From Bryoerythrophyllum caledonicum (taxonomy: Eukaryota > Streptophyta > Bryopsida > Pottiales > Pottiaceae): a stretch of 64,000 bases of DNA. Position 1 is the first letter of the stretch. The number at the start of each line of letters is the position of its first letter. Under the pieces are notes generated by a model that was not told the origin of the DNA, ran no database searches, and was given only the letters and a program-made list of their open reading frames with translations. Below are positions 31,231 through 44,322 of the stretch, in pieces. A program made the translations under genes and the position numbers. The stretch is taken from assembly GCA_963971425.1 (NCBI GenBank), contig OZ020516.1, positions 35,886,199 through 35,950,198 on the forward strand, in the 5' to 3' direction.

Positions 31231-34200
31231 CACTAAATTTGATGTTTAGTGTAGTGGTATGAATAGTGTAGTCACCCTACTACACTAAATGTCAACGAGT
31301 TGAGGATTTGTGTCATCTGCCACATTTTGAGTTGGCTGCCAACTTCATTAATAGGCCGCAAACTTCATTAAGACAATGAGCATCTTTACCTCCCATGGGG
31401 CCTACCCGATCTCCACTTCCAGCCACCCTTCTTATCTCCCCCAATGAGCCACCCTCTCAACCTTCTCTTCCTCCCGAAGGTTTTGCAAGCCTTTCTACAC
31501 AATTCTAGGGTTTTTTTGAGCTCTTATGTATTAGGGCAAGGTATTTGGTGTACTTTTGTTTTTGAATACTTTAAGAATTTGGGGGGATTATATTTTGTTT
31601 GAGGGACCGGCAACAAGTAATCCATATGGGATAATGATGGTTTGTGAGTTGGCCTCTTTTGTAGAGATCCACCTTGGAAGCACATTCGAGTTTGATTTTT
31701 GATAAGTCACAACATCATTTGGAGTAAATTTTCCATTTCATTTCACATGTTTGTCCTTCATTAGTTTTGCTTTACACATTATATGGTGATGTCGTCCTTT
31801 GTCAAACATGTGGCCGTTTGTCAAACATATCGTCCTTTGTCATCACTTGAAAACACATAATAGTGCATAAGCTATTCTGCACATAGTACAATATTTCTGA
31901 CTTTTGCGTTTTCAATTGAAAGTGATTTCTGTGCACATCACGCTCTCCTTTGTGATCTTTTGATTCCAAGTTGGTGTGGTAATTGTCCATCGGACAAAGA
32001 ATGGATGCGTTACAATCGGATGAACTTCTGCAAAATAATACTACATCCGTCCATATGTCGTTTGTTCTTGGTTGGAATGTCAATTGCCATACCATTTTGG
32101 AGTCAAGAACACATTCTTCTGAACGTAGTGCATTTATATTACGGGTTTCTAAGTGAAAAATGAAGTCAATTTGTGCTGGCAATTGTCCATCGGATGAATA
32201 GTGGATGTATAATGATCGGATGAACTCTTTTACAACATAATACTTCATCCGTCCATAAGTTGTTGATTCTTAGACGCATTGTCACTTGCCATACCATTTT
32301 GGAAACGGCAACATAATGTCCAGAGCTTAGTGCATTTAAAATACAGATTTTCATGAGATGGTTGAAGTTAGATTTGTGCTGGTCCAACACAAATCCATCT
32401 ACTCTTGTTATTATTTTTTTGCTAGGTGTTGATCAAATACAACTTTGATTCAGACCTCCAAGTCTTAATTTTATTTTGGAACACACATAGTCACCCCAAG
32501 TTGGAGTCAAGCTAGGAAATTTTTGAGGTGCCCACTTGAACAACAATAGTGTTTGTGGATCAAAGGTGATTATGGCACAAAATCCTTCTATCAAGTCAAG
32601 ACTTGTTTGTTTAATGGAAAAAGAAGACTATTATGGAAACTTACACATTTTATTGCTCCAATAAATGTTGCACATGATGTTGTAAAGAACTTTTTTATGT
32701 GTTATTTTTTTGTTTCATAAGATTTAATGATGTGATATAAAAATGATTTTAACTATGTTGCTCCATATCTACATATTTATGGATTGAATATAAAAGTTTA
32801 TATCTTTGCAGGGATGGATTCTTTGATTGAGTGTCCTTCGCGAGCCTTACAACAAGTCTCCACCATTCACGCCTGAAAAGAATGTAATTGCGTGGAAAAT
32901 TGAGGATGAGGCCGTTCACGGTCTCATTGGCCTTAGTGCACAAACCATACGAGTGCTTCTGGAGCATTTTAGGGCACCAAAAAATACGAACATGGTCCGA
33001 TCGGGTCAATGGTAGGCACAATGGAATGTTTTTTTTCAATTATAGAGACCCCCAACAACAACACCATATCTTGTAGCCGAAGTAACTCTAGAAAACGTAA
33101 GCAAGTTTTTACCAAAGCTGCTGCCGGTAGGGGACCCAAACGAGCAAATTGGATCCAATGGCTCTATTCACGGCTTTTTGAATCTTTTGAAGGGCACAAG
33201 AGATTAGGGGTAAAGTTTTCCTTCAAACTCCTCATTGAGCTTGCCTTATCCATTTAAATTGCTCTGGGCTCACCTTACACTCATGAATCTAGAGACCCTA
33301 GAGATAACCATATTTGAACCAAAAAACTTTCAACATCTTGGGTGACTCAATTTGAGATGCCTACCACTTAGGGGTTTTACAACGCGATTTTCACCAAGGT
33401 ACATTTGATGAAAACCTCATCAAAAACCTTGATGAAACCCACTTTTCCATTAACATGGACAATGGGCGAGCACTAGGTTTTTGAGGAGATTCCACCGTCA
33501 AATACGTGGATGTTGATAACGGGGGGATGCTATAACCATGGTCGTTCGCATTTCCGGGGGTCGTAGATTTATTATAGAAGCCCCAATGTTGATTCCCACC
33601 AATGAGAGTAGCAATTACCCCATCCGTGGATTAGAAGATAATACTCCCGGGGTTTATTATCGTACCGGTCAAAAAGGTTGGATGTACCAATCGATTTTTC
33701 CTCAATATTTTGGGGAACTATAGGCTTATCAACCCGATATTTATAACCGCACTAAATTTGTTTGGGTGGATAATTGTTTGGCACATAATATCACCCCTAC
33801 TTTAGCGGCAATTTAAGCTCAAAAACGAACCATTTTGAGCTATTTGCCCGCATGTGCCAATCCGCGGACACTTTCATCATTTCAAAAATCAAAGATGTGT
33901 GGGTGAAATGGTGGGAGGCCATGAAATCGCAGCTTATTCAACAAAACGCTTGGCAAACAACCCTGCGGTGATGGTCAATGGTCCGGCAAACTTACCAATC
34001 CAGGTAAAAGATTTTTTTCTTCAATTAGCAGTTGATGCAATTGAAGACGTGAATCGGCTTGTCGATTGTGACAACATGTCTTATGCCATAAAGTCTATGA
34101 TTAGATGTGGTTTGGCTTTAGACATAGATGGTACTTGGTCTATCGGTTAATTGTTTCCACACCTTCAAGATATTGTTGCAAGATAGTGGACATATTTTGA

Positions 34201-35067
34201 AGGATTGGAAGTGCCTCAATTACCTAGCGCACGTTAAAGTTTATAGTTTTATATTTATGTTTCTTTTTGTATAGTTACATTTCTTTTTGTGTACTTTGGT
34301 TTTTTATTATTATTAAGTTGCAATTCTATTTTTCTTCCATATTTAAGCTTTCATTTACCCAATCATTTAATTGCAAATTAAAATATTTCTTCATGTATTC
34401 ATAAACTTGTTCACTTTCAGCACTCTTATTTCATATTTACGCAGATGTGGATATTCAAATGCCATGAATTCACTCAAATTTTGCCTCAATTGGACGTGTG
34501 AGTTGTTTTCGGGATCTGCATTTCTTGTAGATGTCAAAAAACACCTCATATGTCCTATTCGGACAAAATTTGAGTGATTTATGATCTTCAAAAGGTTGCT
34601 AGAATTTTTGGAGCACAATGTTTAGGACCAATAATACACTCATTGATGTTTAACCACATGTGGATATGCAATTGCAATCAACTCACTCAATTTTTGTCCA
34701 AATTGGACATACAAGGTGGTTTTTGGCATCTACATTTTTCGTAGATGTCGAAAACCTCCTCATATGTCCAATTCCGACAAAATTTGAGTGACTTATGACC
34801 TTCCAAAGGTTGCTGAAATTTTACAACACAGTGACGGACAATCAACAGTATTCCTGCACTTTTCTTTCCCACTTTTGCTGAAATTTAAGATCTCTACACT
34901 ACATGTCAACAAGTGAAAAAGAAATTGTTCCAAATTTTACTAGAGTTTACAAATAGTATTGGAGTTGACATTTAGTGTCACACATTATCCTTACACTAAT
35001 TGTCTTGTTCGCAATTAGTGTCCTCGTTTGCATTTAGTGTCCCCTACACTAAACATCAACTTAAGTG
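31231..35067 (+). mobile_element. Tc1/mariner-superfamily DNA transposon, 3.84 kb, decayed
   Basis: Ends CACTAAATTTGATGTTTAGT (left) and CACTTAAGTTGATGTTTAGT (right, minus strand) form inverted repeats flanked by TA (31229-31230 and 35068-35069). Subterminal ACACTAAATGTCAAC-type words recur at both ends. A decayed DDE transposase lies inside on the plus strand. The TA duplication and DDE_1-type enzyme fit the Tc1/mariner/pogo group. Confidence 0.7.
32820..34190 (+). pseudogene. DDE-type transposase pseudogene
   Basis: Pieces in several frames line up in order. There is an N-terminal part with VLREPYNKSPPFTPEK. Next comes a DNA-binding region with KRKQVFTKAAAGRGPKRA and FSFKLLIELALSI. Then NMDNGRALGF, probably the first catalytic Asp, and MVVRISGGRRFIIEAPMLI. 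GLEDNTPGVYYR and FPQYFGEL precede KFVWVDNCLAHNITPTLAAI, which holds the second catalytic Asp. The C-terminus is LAVDAIEDVNRLVDCDNMSY. Stops and frame changes are frequent, so it is inactive. The motif set is that of DDE_1 superfamily endonucleases. Confidence 0.7.
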
Positions 35068-35069
35068 TA

Positions 35070-37099
35070 GTCAAGGAATCTCTGGGGTAATTTTTTTTTC
35101 TAATGCATATCCAAAATACTTTGTGTAAAATGGAAAAAATCTCTCCATTGATATTTTTAATAATAAGTTAGAGGTTCAATGACACTGGCTGTTTACTTTT
35201 CTCCTGAATGCTTGGAGATTGAAGAGTGATTGACTTCAGCAAAATATATGTAACACTTCCTCTGGAGAAGTTGTATTGTGCACCCAATCTTATCATGACC
35301 GTATACACGAGTGGATAGAGATCAATGAATGGGATGATAGCATAGCTTGTAGCGGCAACAAGGAAGACATGTATTTGATTTTCTTGGTCGTGGTAGATCA
35401 AGGTGTTGCCAGGGCACATCCATATCCAATGGTGAGGACCACACTACTACTGAATCTTGCATCCTAAGTTACTGTGCCCGAGGAGATTGATTGTCCAAGA
35501 ATGCATCTGGGGCTGATGACTGATATGTATGAATGAGAATCAGTCGCTTCTTACTCAGCATTTGTGTACAAGTCTGGTCCCAACTATAAGTGGTGTTTGG
35601 TGTTTTTGCATTCCAGACAGTCCCAGGAAATTACGCGACAACCTCAATTTAAATTGACTGGAAGCAACTACTGTAGTTGAATAACAAATCATTTCTTCTA
35701 GAATGATTATTGGTGCCTCTTGTCAACACCCCCACTGTAGACCCTGCCATGTTTCTTCTTTACTACCGTATGCATGATGCTAACAAGGGTTTATTCAAAG
35801 ACCAGTACATGTCTTGTGTTACTTGGAATGAGAGGCTCCACGTCAAGGTCTGGAAAGGACCTGGTTGACCATTTTTACTGGCAATTTCAGTTTCTTTTAA
35901 AACGTAAGCACCTTAACCCTTTAATGCTGGAGGTCTTCAAAGTCGAGTCTTGGACTGTCAATGCCCCCACATTTGTCAATGCTGAGGTGCAGTTTCTGTG
36001 CCCAAATGCAATACACCTGCACATCCTGGTGCAATTTCACCACCCAGTATTACCTCCAACAACTGTAGATCTACTACTAGTCAACGAGTTGAATAGTCTA
36101 CCATGGCCCCATAACAGGGTTCTACAGCACATGAAACGAGCACTCATAATCAGAAAAAGGTGTGCTCTCAAAAAATCAAAATTCACTCCTTTTCATTTCT
36201 AACCAAAACCTCATTAAAACTAGCCTCAAATGTCCAAGAACAAAATAGTGCAGATTTTTCATTTCCCCCCCACATGTTTCCTATCTTTCACAATTAATTT
36301 GAACGACCTCAAATAATATTCCCACTACCATCTCTCTTTTGATCTCTCTATTACAATAAAAGGCCTACGGGTACCACCTAGGTATCACACCATAGGACGC
36401 AACAACATGTGGCATTTACTTTTATTATATTTAATTTTACTTTTATCTTTACAATTGTAGTGACCTCACCTAAGCTTACACTATTTGTTGGGGACAACGG
36501 GTCCGTATACTAGTCCATATTTGCTAGGTGGGGATGAACTTTGGTGATGCCATGTGGCAAATATTGAACATGGACTTAACATGGATTTCATTGGGGATTA
36601 GATTTTATGCTATTCTTTTGATATCTTTCTTTACTTTGAAACTTTTATTTTGTACTTTTACTTTAATATAATTTATTAAAGTAGGAGTAATACCATGTAT
36701 TTGCCCTTCGCCCGTCGGGGATGACATGTTCTACTAGTCTACATAGAAATTGGTTTTCGTGACTGCGTGCGATCAAGCTTACCTATGATTTTGGAAGATT
36801 TCACACTCTTACTTTGATACTTTTATTGATACTTTTACTTTGATACTATGTAATGCTCTGCCGAGGACGATCTCTATAATATATGTTTGCCCTTCCCCAG
36901 TCACGAACGCGGGGTATAGCCCAAGAACTTGACTTCCCGGTCTTCATCCACAAAACCAAAACCATCCAAAAGGTCCAAAAGAGCCTGAGAAAGGCGAGAA
37001 CGCTGGGGCCCACCCAACCGAATTGTGGCGGTGAGTCCGGCCCCACTCTGTCGAGTACACCAGCCTACCCGCGGAATTTCCGACGGTGGCCCTTTCCCC
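35070..37099. other. intergenic region with unrecognised short frames
   Basis: Plus-strand open pieces at 35276-35467 and 35774-36202 look partly protein-like (the second has 142 codons) but match no family I know and are not continuous. The rest is AT-rich with TTTACTTT-type repeats (36640-36840). No supported gene. Confidence 0.4.
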
Positions 37100-37446
37100 A
37101 CACGCCATAAAATCACACCATGAGCACTGGACTTCATCGTCGATGACTGCATGAACTAACTGTGCTGGTTCGCGTCCCGCCTCTAGCGCCGGAGCGCTGT
37201 CCCTCCGCGTTGTCTTGACTCCGTGCTGACGAAGCGCCCGTCACGTGGATGCGCTTCGCGTGTTTCTCGACTACCTTCACTCAATCGTTTCGGTGTGCTT
37301 CTTATCTTTGAGCCTGCTTTCCAGCACCTGCTGCACCAGTGCTGGTTTAGTAAGAGAGGTTCATCTCTCGCTCGTGTTCGATCAGTTCTGGAGGTCTTCG
37401 GAGTGAATTAGTTGGGAGGAGGAGGCACTGCAGCTGGTTGGCAGAG
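37100..37446 (+). promoter_or_regulatory. GC-rich 5' region of the phosphoglycerate kinase gene
   Basis: Base composition shifts sharply to GC-rich with many CpGs just before the start codon, and a CT-rich stretch lies near 37320-37400. No clear TATA box was found. It probably contains the promoter and 5' UTR; boundaries are inferred. Confidence 0.45.
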
Positions 37447-39317
37447 ATGGCGCCCTACGTGCCCGGGGATCACATGAACTTCGGCCAGATGAAGGTCGGG
37501 TACAGCGTGGAGGATGGCGAGGCCGAGACCGCGCACTTGGACCCGCGCCTGCCGTTGCTGCAGCACGCCGATCTCAAGGACAAGGTTGTGCTCCTCCGCG
37601 TTGACCACAACGTCGTCAAGAAAGGTACTGATCAGCGCCGTTTCGGCAGGCGGCTTTGTAATTTTCGGCACAACCGCAGTCCGAGTCTGTGTCTGTTTTT
37701 CTGAAGATTTGTTACGGAGCTTGGAGAAACGGTGACTGAGTGATGGATTATCTGCAAATTCGTCTACGCTGTAGAAATGAAATCAGTCGCTGGTGGTGGA
37801 TTGAGAATTGTTTTTGTTGTTGTACGCTTGCTGACGTTTGTGATGAATTTTTCACTCTTTGTGTTTTTAGGAAAAATCTTGGATCAGTATAGAATCGATG
37901 TTACTCTCGCTACAATGTACAATATTATTGAGCGCGGCGGGAGGCCGATCATTATGACGCACATCAACCGGCCTTACGACAAGAAGACCAAGACGTTGAC
38001 GGTGAAGCAGGACGACGCGGTGGACGCCGTGGTGGCGTACTTGCAACGCAAGCTGCGCATTAAGTTCGCCGTTCCACAGTTCCACATTACGGAGAAGGAA
38101 GGAATTCACGACATCGACACGTCCATCAACTGGCTCATTCAGGACCTTCGCGCGCGCAAGATTGGAGGAATTTACTTGCCTAACACCCGTTGGTTTGCCG
38201 TAAGTTCCTTGATTTGCCACACATGTGCTCTCCGCTTTCTGGCGCAAGCTTATTCCTTGTTTGATTCTTGGGTTTGCGTATTGAAATCCTCTTGATATAA
38301 TTCCAGGGAGAGGAAGACAAGGGCGCGAACATGGAGCGGTTCGTGGTGCAATTGGCGGGGCTCGCGGATGTGTACGTGAACGACGCCTTCGGTTCATGGC
38401 AGCCTCACGCTTCGACCTATCACATCACGAAGTACTTGCCTTCGTACGCCGGCTTGTGTATGCAGGTGCGTGTCTGTCCTCATCAAATCCTTCCCGCCAT
38501 AGCTGCTTTTGTCGCATAGAGCTGATGAGCGAACTCCTTTTTTGTGCAGGCTGAGCTTTCACACGTGAGGGAAGTGTTGGAGCCAAAGCTTCCTTTCGTC
38601 GCTGTAGTGGCGGGGTCGAAGTACGACACGAAGATTGGCCCATTGACTGAGATGTACAAGAAGGTAGACAAGCTGATTCTAGGCGGGATCATTTACAACA
38701 CGTTTTTGTGCGCAAAGTACAACGTCAGGATGAAGGGAGTGGAGCAGTCCGACATTGACCTGGCGAAGGGTCTCGTGGCGCAGGATGAGGTGGAGAAAAA
38801 GATCCTGGAGCTGCCCTTGATCGTCGAGACCGACACTCTCAAGGGTCGCTTCGAGGGGCAATTCCGCACGATCAACGTGAAGGACTTCAAGGAAGGGCAG
38901 GAATTCAACTACGTCGTGGACGTCGACCCCGCGTCCTTCGAGATTCCGGAGGTGCAGAACGTCCTGGCTTCCGCCAAGACGATCTTCGTGAACGCTGTCA
39001 TGGGCATGATGCCCATCTTCTGGCACGGCACCAGCAAAATGGACGAGGCCATCGACCGCAACACCAGCGCGCAGAAGTTCTTCGGCGGCGGCGACACGCT
39101 CCAGGAGTTCAAGAGCTTGTGGCCCGGGCTCTACCAGGCGGCTCTGGACAGCGTCAAGTACTATCTCTTCACCGGAGGCGGCACGGTGCTAAAGGTGTTG
39201 GAGGAGGGCGACCCCTTCGGCCTGCCCACGGTGAAAGCCCTCATCGAGAACGGCAAGCGCTTCAGCTACAGTCAGAACGGCAGCGGCAGCCGCGGCTTGT
39301 CGCCCACCCGGATGTGA
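37447..39317 (+). CDS. divergent phosphoglycerate kinase, 4 exons, 477 aa
   Basis: Exons 37447-37624, 37871-38199, 38307-38465 and 38550-39317; all introns are GT-AG and the joined frame is continuous. The enzyme normally transfers phosphate between 1,3-bisphosphoglycerate and ADP. Kept motifs: RVDHNV (51-56), THINRP (89-94), PNTRWF (163-168), VNDAFG (193-198), AGSKYDTKI (243-251), GGGDT (401-405), FTGGGTVLKVLE (429-440). Changed: the segment after NDAFG reads SWQPHAS and lacks the substrate-binding Arg of AHRAHAS, and the usual WNGP is missing (VMGMMP). The N-terminus is about 30 residues longer than usual without an evident transit peptide. It is clearly PGK-related, but activity is uncertain. 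The start was chosen because it is the first ATG in the exon-1 frame. Confidence 0.85.
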
Positions 39318-40207
39318 ATAGAAACCGCAGATCGATAGTAACTTCTGCACATTACCATGCCATTTTTCCATTCAACGATGCTGATTATCGGCACGATCAC
39401 ATGGACGCAACAGCTGCTGCTGCGTTCGTCGAGGTGGAACTTCTATATACCATTCAATGAACAAAATTGTATGTATTCTGTCCGTCCCTAATAATCAGTT
39501 ATTACTTTTCCATGTGTATGTGACTCAGACGAGCGTGGCAACTTCGGTTGAGAGTCGGCCAAATTGGACGAGTTTTATCCTGGTTTCCCATTTTAGGGCT
39601 ACCGCAACTTGATTTTTAACCCAGTTGCAGTTCTGTCACAATGACGAGCGCGCACGTAGAGCACTGGCCATCTTGTTTGACGATGTTATTTCCGGGAGTG
39701 TTTGTCTCTGAATTCAGGTGCTCTTGATCGATCTATTCATCAGAAGCTCCTCTTCCCTGTTTCAGTCAAGACCGTCAAACAACCAGTTCGCAAATTTTGT
39801 CGTAGAAGTTGCGCTCTATTCCCAACTTGCCGAGCTTATTCATAATTCCGTGGACCTCGCATGTCCGACTTCTTGAGTTTGTCATACATACGAACTGCAT
39901 TTCTCTGTCAGATTCCTTGCATCTGGTTTCAGAACGCAGAGTTGCCAACCCTAAGAGTGGCCCACGAACCTCACTGACAATGAGTCTGGATCTTTTTCAC
40001 TTACGATAAGGGCGAATATCTGCAACAACCTGTAGCAAATGAGTCAATCAACGATTATAGCTCGGAAGCCCATCTGCGGATCTGAACCTTTGTGGATAGG
40101 TTTAAATAGTTACGCAAAGGTATCTGGACCTTAATGTTGTGGGAAGAGGATTGCTATAGCTCGCTCCTGACAATCGAGGCCTGTGTTCATAGTTGAGCAG
40201 GGACAAA
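39318..40207. other. 3' region of the kinase gene and intergenic DNA
   Basis: Moderate GC with no supported ORF. It includes the kinase 3' UTR and probably the promoter of the next gene. No canonical AATAAA was identified with confidence. Confidence 0.5.
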
Positions 40208-43200
40208 ATGTCGCATCCAAGGAGAATTCGCGGTGGCGGTCCGAAGGCGTCCACAGATCGTTGCGAGGATTGTGAGTCGTTGATGAAGAGTGGCAGTACT
40301 TCCAAAGTAAGCCAGGTGCGTTGTGACGATCGGTTGTAGTCGCTTCACAAACTCTCACTCTGGACTAAAATAGGTCTGGAATGAATGTATGCAGGGAACG
40401 TTGAAGAGCGACGGAGCTTCCAAAGAAGATCTTGGTAACTCACTACTCCCGCTTCTGCAATTCCACGAGTCAAGTTTTGAACATGGTTTCTCTAAAATTG
40501 TTTGTTGTTGGCGTGACAGAGAATGAGCTTTCCGACGACCGGAGGGTTCTTCTCGCCATCACTGTGGAGATCGAGGACGGGTGCGTGGAGCACATCCAGT
40601 TGAAGGAAGGGGACTCAGCGGAGGCAGTGGCGATGAAGTTCTGTCAAGATCACGCTCTTCCCAACCAATTCGTAGCTCCACTCACAGAGCACATCGTCGG
40701 CAACATCATCAGTATAAGGTACGCGGCATTCGCTCCTGTCAAAGTCTAACTATTATCTGAAGGACGTGCTGTAATTTACGTCCGTCTCCTGCATTTGCAG
40801 CAAGGAAGACAGTGACATTGTGTTCCATTCGCAAGAGGAGCACATGTCATTTGAAGAACAGACTTCGCCTCTGCGCGGTGGCAGCCCTGTGATGCAAGAC
40901 TACGACGTTGTCGATTCGGCGCCGAAGCGTCCTCCTATGAGAGAGTTCGGAGGCCCGCCTCCTGTGGAAGCGGAGGCGAACTCTCTCCTTGCCAGGCGTG
41001 AGCATCGAAGCAACATGAATGCTCCGTCGATGGCGTCGCAGACACTGAGCAGAGACCATAACAAGACCCCGTGCCGACCTTGTAACGTATGCCAGAAGGC
41101 GTGTGCACGAAAGAAATCGAGGCGGAAGAGAGGGTGGAAGAAAGTCTCGGATCGTCTGCTTGCTCCCACCATCACGAGCTTGGCCAAAACCGGAGCATTT
41201 GATTCCAAGGAGAAACTCAAAAGTCCTCGTCCGCGGCCTCTCTCCGAACCAGCGGTACTTTTCTAATTAATATTGCTTTATTTCAGGATAGCTGACGTTT
41301 ATATGAAAGCATGTGTTTGTGGGAGAAGAATCTGAGGTTCAATAAACATAGTGCTCAACAGAAAGCTGTATGCATGCGGCTCTACACAGAATACATCAGA
41401 CACGAGCGCAGGTCGAGGGATGATGTGAAACGCAGCAAGGCGTCGTACCAGCAAAACATTGTGCGAAAAAAGATGGGCCTCTCGAAGGTGAGTATGATTA
41501 TGTTCAATCATAGTTCCGTCAAACATTGCAACTCATGACAGAAGTGAATGTCAGTCTTAGAGGCTCTAAATAGGAGATGCGTTCTTCTTATTTGTTTCTT
41601 GGACGCAGACTTCCTGGAGATTGTCACGAATGCGCGGGAAGATAGCAAAGCAGTACAGAAACTATGGAGAGCTTTTGTACGCCGAAGGTCTCACAATGAG
41701 ACAAAATCACCTCAAGGCTATTGCGGAGAAACAAAAGGATGATGAAGCAAAGGAGCTGGCTGAACTGCAGCCGACGCCCAAGATCAGGTGTGCGAAGCAA
41801 AAAATCAGGAAACACATGCACCTCAATATTGAGTTTCTATCTCTCACATATCAGTTTGCTTTCAGCAAACGGGCGAAAAATATGCGAAGAGGGGAAGATA
41901 AAGTTTGGAGTAGACTGAACGAATTCAAATCAAGGCCGGACCAACTGCAAGGACTCAGACAGATGGTAAGCTATCGCTCCACAAACGGTTTGGCAGATCT
42001 TCAGCAAAAAAACGAATCCGTTGATGTGACCTCTGTTTGTGTGCAAGGTCTGGGAGTCGAAGCTCATGGAGTGCACTTTCAGGCCTCGAATTAATCAGAA
42101 CTGGAAATTCGAAACCGACGACGTAATCGACTACAGCAATTGCTTCGAACATCTATTTCTAGATGCTGAGAGCCGCCGGCGCCGGCGAGCAGAATACATG
42201 GAGTGGTTTCCCGAGGGGTCAGCCATCTCTAACTCTTGCTCTGAGTTTGATCTTTGAATTTTTTGGTAAATGGTCTTGACGTGATGTTTAGCCATAACCT
42301 GAGCTCCCGTCTTTCTTTCCGAAGTTGAGAGAGTTTCGAATGTTTGTGGCTCGACAGAGTGACCTTCATGCCGTGTATCAACCGAGGCTTTCCGTGCTGG
42401 GCGGAAGATCAGGAAAATCAGGATGAGCAGCTGGAACGATGTGTCTTTCGTAGACTCCTGGAAAATGCTTCGAGATTGATAGAGAAGAAGCAAATGCAGG
42501 AGCGCCTCGCACACAGACCATTGGATCCACGGACTGGTCGAGAGCTGTATAAACCCCTCACCGGGCGTAAACCGACAAACAATGCAAGTTTTTTTTTCAA
42601 TTTCCTCGGGGTTTGAAGGTAAGGGAAATTCGGGGTTGTGGCTTTCTGAATGTTTTGTCATGCAATCCTTTGGCAGAGAAACCCAGCGCACTTAACGATC
42701 GGAGAATATCTGTACAAAATGAAGCTCTCTTTTGACAGTAAAATTAGGTCATTGAATGCAAAAGATTGCAAAATGAAGAAAGAACTGGCAGAATGCTTCC
42801 ACGTTGGACCCACTTCCCAGAGGTTGCTTCAGCGGCTTCGACAGCGTGGTCTCAAGCAGATTTTTGAATGTCTGGATGATGACAAGGTTCTTCATTGGCT
42901 CATTTGATCAAGTATTTAGTTTGAATCTAAACAAAAGATTGAATATGTAATCTGAAGTGGTCTTCGTCACAATTCGCATCCTTGGTTAACATTACTGATG
43001 TTATGCCGTGAGTATTCTCTCTAGGATGGCTTTGTGGACCTGACCACGGCTAATTTCGATCGCTTGAACCATGACGTGGTCACTATGCTGATGGATACCA
43101 AGGGAACCGAATGCTTCGGCAAGGAAAAGAAAGTAAATTTTGAGCAGTTTGTAGAACTGATGCTGCATGCTGAGGTAGCCACCCTTCGTTGTTTTCCAGT

Positions 43201-44322
43201 TATGACCTACGAATGTTGGTAGTCCTGTGATTGATTACAGCAGAATATTCTTTTTAAGACTCCTTAGTTTGTACATGATGCAGAAGAAATGTTATAGCGG
43301 CCAGCAACTGCATCTTGGTCTGAAGCACAAGACTCACGCTGGTCAGAGCTCCTGGACCTTCCAATCCGAGATGGACCGGGTGTCTCGAAATCTGGCTACG
43401 AAAAGACGAAAGTTCAGGTAGGTTTCTAGAGCCCAATGAAAGTACAAGTATCGTTTCTCGTCATTACCCAATTCACGCTGCAAGTAATATTGTCTTGCCG
43501 TACAATCTGTCGAGATAGTATTATAGGCGCTGGTGCACACATGACAACTATGGATTACCTTTCGTGTGACAGCACACACGACCAATGGTTTAATATCATA
43601 ATCGACGAGCTCGCAAAGAGGCAGAAGAAGGTCGAGGAATGGAGGAAGGAAAGGCAGAAACAGGAGATGGCAGCGTGCACTTTCAAGCCTGAGCGGATCA
43701 GTACTTACAAAGCCAAAAAGGCATCGTATTCTCGACTTTAAACTTCTTTCCATCTCTTGCGTAAGTCGTTGTAAATATGAAATCAGCAATGCCAGCTTCT
43801 GAAGTGCCCATCGTCTGCAGACTCCCGAACAAAGCGAAAAAGCAGGCGAACCAGGCGAACCAGGCGACGGAACCATCAGTGAGACGATAAAGGACATCAT
43901 TCAGAAACGTCAGCAGGAAGTGCACGGGTTTTACTTCCAAAATGAACGCGGAGAGCCTGGTAAGATTCACATATTAGACACGCGGCGGGGTCACGTTTAA
44001 TAGTTTGTTGCATTGTTATCTATCTGCTTCCCTTGCAGTAGCCATACCATGCATCACACCATATCAATACACTAAATTGATGATTTGCAATACAGAGCTC
44101 GTGGGAATGCCTGCGACAGCTTCGCCAGCTCCCTCATGTCGCACTGTGGTGACCAGAGCTACGTCAGTGAGTCCTACCAGCGCCGCCACCGGAAGAAAGA
44201 AGGTCCATAGCACTAGTCCTTCACAAGCACGGCAAGATGCAATATCCGAGTTGGACGATCTGCCGAAAGCGAACACCCCAGTGGCAAAGTCGAGAATATT
44301 CTTCGGTCTCATGGGAGCCTGA
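40208..44322 (+). CDS. EF-hand, ubiquitin-like-segment protein, 15 exons, 885 aa; probable cytoskeletal or flagellar protein
   Basis: Exons: 40208-40306, 40395-40434, 40520-40718, 40801-41254, 41326-41487, 41609-41787, 41866-41965, 42048-42217, 42358-42583, 42677-42886, 43025-43174, 43284-43417, 43573-43725, 43805-43959, 44096-44322. Phases agree throughout; the acceptors at 41326 and 43805 are least certain. Residues 50-105 (VEIEDGCVEHIQLKEGDSAE, KFCQDHALPNQFV) resemble a ubiquitin-like fold. A basic KKSRRKRGWKK stretch follows. CTFRPRIN (420), VTFMPCIN (469) and CTFKPERI (743) are repeats seen in protist flagellar or cytoskeletal proteins. A canonical EF-hand loop, DDDKDGFVDLTT (610-621), is split by an intron, and VNFEQFVELM marks a degenerate second hand. 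The role is inferred; flagellated sperm would fit a charophyte. Confidence 0.75.

Noticed and set aside
37867-38397. 176-codon minus-strand frame across the kinase gene
   Set aside because: It crosses two introns and is antisense to well-supported kinase exons.
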